Source: Planctomycetes bacterium RBG_16_41_13 (GTDB taxonomy: Bacteria; Planctomycetota; Brocadiia; Brocadiales; Brocadiaceae). From it: DNA of 6,717 nucleotides. Below, piece after piece: positions 5,901 to 6,717 of the stretch. The DNA is taken from contig MHYI01000218.1 in assembly GCA_001828295.1 (NCBI GenBank), forward strand, positions 1 through 6,717, read 5' to 3'. The notes under the pieces were generated by a model that was given only the letters and a program-made list of their open reading frames with translations, searched no databases and was not told the origin of the DNA. How positions within the stretch are numbered: position 1 is the first letter of the stretch; each line of letters starts with the position of its first letter. The position numbers were made by a program, and so were the translations under genes.

Positions 5901-6717
5901 TTAAGGGATTTTCCTTAACTTTGTTTTTTTCAGGCATAATTCAATCAATAAACACCCAAACGCCGGAAGCAGAAAATAATGAAACAATTCCTTGTATTCC
6001 TTGTAATGGGTTATTTCCGTCTCTGTTTTTTCGAGCGCATCTATTTGCTGGTAAATTTCTTTAAGTGACTCCGTATCGGTAGCCCGGTAATACCGGCCTC
6101 CGGTAATATTTGCTATTTCCGCAAGGCATTCATCATCAATATCTATCTTTACCTGCCTCATCACCTTGTTTCCAAATAAATCCCTTGCAGGATAAGGGAC
6201 CAGTCCCTTTGACCCAGCCCCGATCGTATAAATTTTAATATCAAATGCCTGTGCAAGTTCCGCAGCGGTAAGAGGGTCAATTTGCCCTGAATTATTTCTG
6301 CCGTCCGTTAAAAGCACAATCACCTTGCTTTGTGCTTTTGTATTTCTCAAACGGTCTACAGAGGAAGCAATCGCAGAGCCGATTGCTGTGCCATCTTCAA
6401 GCAGCCCAATCTCTGTTTTTTCCAAAAACTGCAGTAATATCCCGTAGTCGAGCGTTAAAGGGCATTGTGTGTAGGCATGAGCCGAAAATACTACCAGGCC
6501 GATAGGGTCGGTTGAGCGTTTGTTTATAAAATCCTTTACCACCTGCTTTACCACATACAAACGGTTCTGGCGTTTGCCGTCCATCTCAAAATCTTCAGCC
6601 AGCATACTTCCTGAAATGTCCACAGCGAGAACAATGTCTATCCCTTCTGTCTTTACCTTTGTTTGTTCATTGCCTTGCTGCGGACGCGCTAATGCAATAA
6701 TACATAATGCAATAGCC
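5901..6717 (-). CDS. batA: BatA: von Willebrand factor A protein (partial, N-terminus outside the window)
   Basis: The frame stays open from the right edge (first full codon at 6716) to TAA at 5903..5901, giving 271 visible residues. Numbering from that edge, residues 1-10 (AIALCIIALA) are the end of a membrane segment, then RPQQGNEQTKVKTEGIDIVLA leads into the VWA domain, the classic BatA junction. The MIDAS is complete: DISGS (D33, S35, S37), T110 in EDGTAIGSAI and D138 in VLLTDGRNNSG. PIGLVVFSAHAYTQCPLTLDYG (71-92) matches the BatB segment, showing the two are paralogues. A C-terminal span at about 245-262 precedes a basic tail ending KIP. A GTG at 6623 could be misread as the start, but it lies inside the VWA core and would remove the first MIDAS strand. 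Some 50-70 N-terminal residues are probably missing. As the first bat gene it should share a promoter to the right of the window, often with moxR and a DUF58 gene. Confidence 0.92.
   Translation of the reverse strand, partial: AIALCIIALARPQQGNEQTKVKTEGIDIVLAVDISGSMLAEDFEMDGKRQNRLYVVKQVVKDFINKRSTDPIGLVVFSAHAYTQCPLTLDYGILLQFLEKTEIGLLEDGTAIGSAIASSVDRLRNTKAQSKVIVLLTDGRNNSGQIDPLTAAELAQAFDIKIYTIGAGSKGLVPYPARDLFGNKVMRQVKIDIDDECLAEIANITGGRYYRATDTESLKEIYQQIDALEKTETEITHYKEYKELFHYFLLPAFGCLLIELCLKKTKLRKIP

Noticed and set aside
5901..6623. batA beginning at GTG 6623 as a complete 240-residue gene
   Set aside because: The frame is open to the right edge and the 31 codons upstream encode the conserved membrane segment, ARPQ motif and first VWA strand.
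1..6717. CRISPR arrays, tRNA or rRNA genes
   Set aside because: No regularly spaced repeats and no tRNA- or rRNA-like conserved stretches were seen on either strand.

Overview
The window carries most of a Bat (Batl) operon, batA-batB-batC-batD-batE, read entirely on the minus strand from the right edge (batA, 5' end missing) to about position 829. Beyond it lie a small membrane-protein gene with its own promoter (462-584) and the start of a DUF3782-like, PD-(D/E)XK-type protein (1-280, cut by the left edge). No convincing plus-strand gene was found.

Layout from right to left, following transcription: batA (VWA domain with intact MIDAS, C-terminal membrane segment); a 170-nt gap filled by a MITE-like palindromic element with an apparent target duplication; batB (two N-terminal membrane segments, VWA domain with MIDAS, C-terminal membrane segment); batC (TPR protein with a Gln/Glu/Asp-rich linker and a VEKDW C-terminus), 16 nt after batB; a 303-nt gap with a second, unrelated palindrome and short repeats; batD (signal peptide, large extracytoplasmic beta-rich region, one membrane segment, cytoplasmic tail); batE (signal peptide, TPR, two membrane segments, SH3-like domain), overlapping batD by ATGA. 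The operon promoter and the usual upstream partners (a MoxR AAA+ ATPase and a DUF58 protein) would lie beyond the right edge and are not seen.

From family knowledge, Bat proteins are thought to form a cell-envelope complex: BatA and BatB present metal-binding VWA domains, BatC and BatE supply TPR scaffolds, and BatD offers a large extracytoplasmic domain. The operon was named for aerotolerance in Bacteroides, but its molecular function is unsettled and a role in envelope stress or MoxR-assisted protein maturation is equally possible.

The organism is a Gram-negative-type bacterium of moderate to low GC (low to mid 40s by eye). Separate batA-E genes, a DUF3782-like neighbour and repeat-rich intergenic spacers fit an anammox-type planctomycete (Brocadia/Kuenenia group). 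Bacteroidetes, Nitrospirae, Leptospira and some deltaproteobacteria also have bat operons, so this placement is only an inference.

The proteins belong to known families and I see no clearly new system. The most unusual content is between the genes: two different palindromic elements occupy the two long intra-operon gaps, and a 40-residue membrane protein has an unusually clear promoter and ribosome binding site.
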